In this document: piece by piece, positions 61,427 to 64,000 of the stretch
How positions within the stretch are numbered: position 1 is the stretch's first letter
Layout: the number at the start of each line of letters is the position of its first letter
Origin: Vespula vulgaris
Taxonomy: Eukaryota > Arthropoda > Insecta > Hymenoptera > Vespidae
Reading direction: 5' to 3'
NCBI RefSeq assembly: GCF_905475345.1
Contig: NC_066600.1
Coordinates: forward strand, 4,947,001-5,011,000
Length of the DNA stretch: 64,000 nt
Program-made: the position numbers and the translations under genes
Notes under the pieces: model-generated
Database searches by the model: none
Told to the model about the DNA's origin: nothing
Seen by the model: the letters and a program-made list of their open reading frames with translations, nothing else

Positions 61427-62110
61427 ACACCAAGCATGATGGTTTTATCCAAAGACAAGTTTTGATATCATTAAAATGTAAATATTTCGTAATTTATTCA
61501 AATTTTTTTCTGTTCATTAATTTTGAAAAGATAATTGTAGCCAAATATGGATTCATGAATCAATTTTTCTTTTCGTATTTATCCCATCAAAATAAGTATT
61601 TCAAACAATTTTTTTATTTCTGAACTTGAGACATTTCTCCATTTTCCTTGTTTCGAATTAGATTTATATTTATGTAAATTTTTTAAATAATAATGATTTG
61701 TTTCCTCACAAATAATTTTGAAAAATTCATTGCCAAATATACAATCGATTGCTTCCTTCGCATTGCAGTTTTTTTGTTATGATGTAGATATGCCAAACAT
61801 TCCTTTAAGAAGTTCCAAGTTGAGAAAAGTATCTTTGTCTGTCCATTCTTTAATTATAAGCTCATCAATCTTGATCTTAAAAACCGGATCTTCACTTCAC
61901 TTGAAATATTATATTTTATATTCATTCTTTTTTGTTTGTTTAATAACCACTTAATACAAGAATATTGCTATTGTCACTAAATGCATTCTCATCTGAAATA
62001 TTATTTGGTGTATTCGATAAATTATCAAATAATTATTTATCTTGATTTTCATTTTCTTTCTTTCCATGAGATATTTTGCTACTTTTTTAGAAGTAGGATC
62101 TATTTTGTCA
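61427..62110 (-). mobile_element. piggyBac-type transposase relic
   Basis: On the minus strand, an acidic Ser/Asn-rich stretch (SDENAFSDNSNI, near 61965) is followed by LIIKEWTDKDTFLNLELLK. Then come FGNEFFKIICEETNHYYLKN and WRNVSSSEIKKLFEILILMG (61620-61720). The F-x-x-I-x-E-E-T-N and W-x-x-V-x-x-x-E-I-K-x-F-x-x-x-x-x-M-G patterns are diagnostic of piggyBac (DDE_Tnp_1_7) transposases. A stop follows MG, and the catalytic Asp segment and the cysteine-rich tail are missing. It is inactive and truncated where MITE copy 3 starts. Confidence 0.7.
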
Positions 62111-63660
62111 AATAATTAAAAAACTTTACAAATTAAAACTAGAACTTGCAAATAACAAAATGTTGTACAACGATAAATCAGATAATAAATTTATGATTAG
62201 TTTTTAAATCTGTAGTTTGTATTCAGAAGACTCGGCAATTAAGTATTAAGTCCATATTCTGTGATCTATAAAATCAGAAACCAATAAGTCTGTATTTCAC
62301 TTTTCGTAAGACCAATAATCAGTTAATAAGTCTGTATCTTGTATTTGATTAAAACGGTAATAAATTTGTAGGGCTTTATCCAAAAATCGGTGAGTCTTTG
62401 ATGAGTTGAACAGTTTGTATTCTTTTACAACACTTACTGAATGTTGTTCCACTAGATTTAGATGAGAAGCCATTTTTATATGCCACTTGTAAGGAAGATA
62501 AACAATTTGGAATCTATTCTAATACTGTGTCTATTGCCTTATAACTTTCTCAGTCTATTAATCTATTAGATATCCTCCAATTTCATCCTATCGATTTATA
62601 TCTCCTTGACCAGTTACTTGATTTCAATTCCACGTTTCTTAAGATCAAGATCTAAGATTAATCCTTAGTAAAGCTTTTACAGCTTGACCAAAAATTGACC
62701 ATTCTTGAATTACACCACAAAATGTAACAGTATATTCGTAAATAAGTTTTTTATTATTGTAATAAAAGCTCATTAATGTTGAAATACGGGATGAGTGTAA
62801 TAATATGTACTAGGTATCTATAAATTCATATATTGTAGATTGATTTTGGCAATATGTCGAAATATGATGAAGTTTAAAGACTATGTAAAAATATTACCTA
62901 AATATATTGATAGTCGATGATTATCATATAGTATAATTGGTATGTTTCTCTAATTAGTGATAGTGATAGAAGTGGAATTACAGTAACTCATTTTAATATT
63001 CGACACCACTAAATCATATTCAAATATGATTGCCCTATACGCTTGCTTATAGTTGATTCATAGAATTCAAGATCTTGTCAAGTAATACACTTTTCCTAAT
63101 TTTCAGAAACAGGTTTTATTTATTTAATTAACATAATTATCCTTACACATGATATAAGATAAACAAAATAATGCTTAATTATATATTGTTGCAAAAATAT
63201 TCAGATATCTAATAGAATAATATTTTTATACACTTGATTAATACTAGAACTACGGACAGTTAAGATGAAACTATATCTACCAAAATCAGTTAAAATGACT
63301 TGATTTTAAAATATTAATAAAAATTTAATATAAAAATTTTTTAAAAATATTAATAATAGAATATTTTGATATTTATTGATTTATTACTTTCTTACAAAAG
63401 AAATTCCATGCTACGTAGTACTGTGATATTATTAACCTATTTGGGCAATGATCCCTAAGTGACGATTGGCACATTTTATTACTTACACATCAATAAGAAC
63501 AATAAGTATAATAAAGAATATATGCTTTGTTAACAACAATATTAAAATAAATTTCCATCTTAAAGTTAAATTATTATGTTTAGTCATTATAAAGTTTGGT
63601 TATACTGTATATATAATGTTATGTGTTATGATTCCTTTGGTTGATAATACGATCAAAATA
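62111..63660. other. AT-rich intergenic DNA
   Basis: Imperfect local repetition of CAATAAGTCTGTATTT-like units at 62245-62345 (three degenerate units). No gene recognised. Confidence 0.45.
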
Positions 63661-63664
63661 ACTT

Positions 63665-63886
63665 TTATTTTCTTTTGATGCCAATTCTTTCAGCTAGTTG
63701 AATATATTTTTCTATCTTCTCTCCTGTTTTCTTTTGTATGTTTGCTATATTTGCTATAACAATTTCAATTAGTTGTATTTTCTTTTGTTTATAGATCAGT
63801 GTGACGTCTTTATTTGTAATTTTGTTTTTTGTGTAATGTTGTTTTTGCGGTGGTAACGCTTCTATTCCAGTACGTTTGGTATTCAT
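63665..63886 (-). other. 73-codon lysine/isoleucine-rich open frame, unknown
   Basis: ATG at 63886, stop at 63665. The sequence is hydrophilic, with a possible helix (residues about 36-65, rich in Ile, Ala, Glu and Lys). Composition is not purely AT-driven (ALPPQKQ, AERIG). No domain is recognised and no splice partner is seen. It could be a transposon-derived exon or chance. Confidence 0.25.
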
Positions 63887-64000
63887 CGTTTTTTACAACA
63901 TTCACAACAAATTGAAGAACTTAATTGATTGCGAGACATCAGATAATCACAGATGATCTTCCTACCATTAAACAAGCCATTAAACTAAAAGATTTTAAAT

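Noticed and set aside
1..64000. CRISPR arrays, operons or prophage-like features
   Set aside because: The window is eukaryotic, with spliced genes. No regularly spaced repeats, Shine-Dalgarno sites or phage genes were seen.

Overview
The window is strongly AT-rich nuclear DNA from an animal, almost certainly an insect and probably a hymenopteran (bee, ant or wasp). The support is short GT-AG introns, many CT, CA and poly-T microsatellites, orthologues of conserved animal genes, mariner, piggyBac and LINE relics, and no sign of operons, Shine-Dalgarno sites or CRISPR. Species cannot be fixed from the sequence alone.

Six multi-exon genes could be assembled to complete open frames, with exon phases that agree at every junction: NADPH-cytochrome P450 reductase (minus, 2740-6267), a Rab34/Rab36-type GTPase (minus, 15453-16741), the spliceosomal DEAH helicase Prp16/DHX38 (minus, 18828-23850), the spliceosome protein BUD31 (plus, 33724-34383), the AMP-activated kinase beta subunit (plus, 39662-40718) and a secreted pancreatic-lipase-family enzyme with a short lid (minus, 41075-42463). 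The last two converge on a 356-base gap. Two further probable genes have no recognised family: a two-exon 79-residue protein at 12622-13223 and a single-exon 354-residue protein with a long Glu/Lys tract at 50249-51313.

The right-hand third (about 53-62 kb) is a graveyard. It holds decayed but intron-containing copies of the splicing factor PRPF31 (56089-57730) and the mitochondrial ABC transporter ABCB8 (59290-60470). Two mariner fragments of one family, in opposite orientation, bracket the PRPF31 copy. A piggyBac-type transposase relic (61427-62110) abuts a palindromic MITE. Three copies of that TTAA-flanked MITE occur (29300, 49008, 61201), and a second repeat family has two copies (46078, 57872). 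A decayed LINE with endonuclease and reverse transcriptase remnants lies at 25440-26560.

The genes do not form one pathway. Prp16, BUD31 and the PRPF31 pseudogene all belong to the spliceosome, but they sit on different strands and far apart, so this is probably chance. I found no clear novel multi-gene system. The most unusual signals are the MITE family, the two orphan genes, a Gln-to-Cys change in helicase motif Ia of Prp16, an atypical Rab C-terminus, and the paired intron-retaining pseudogenes.
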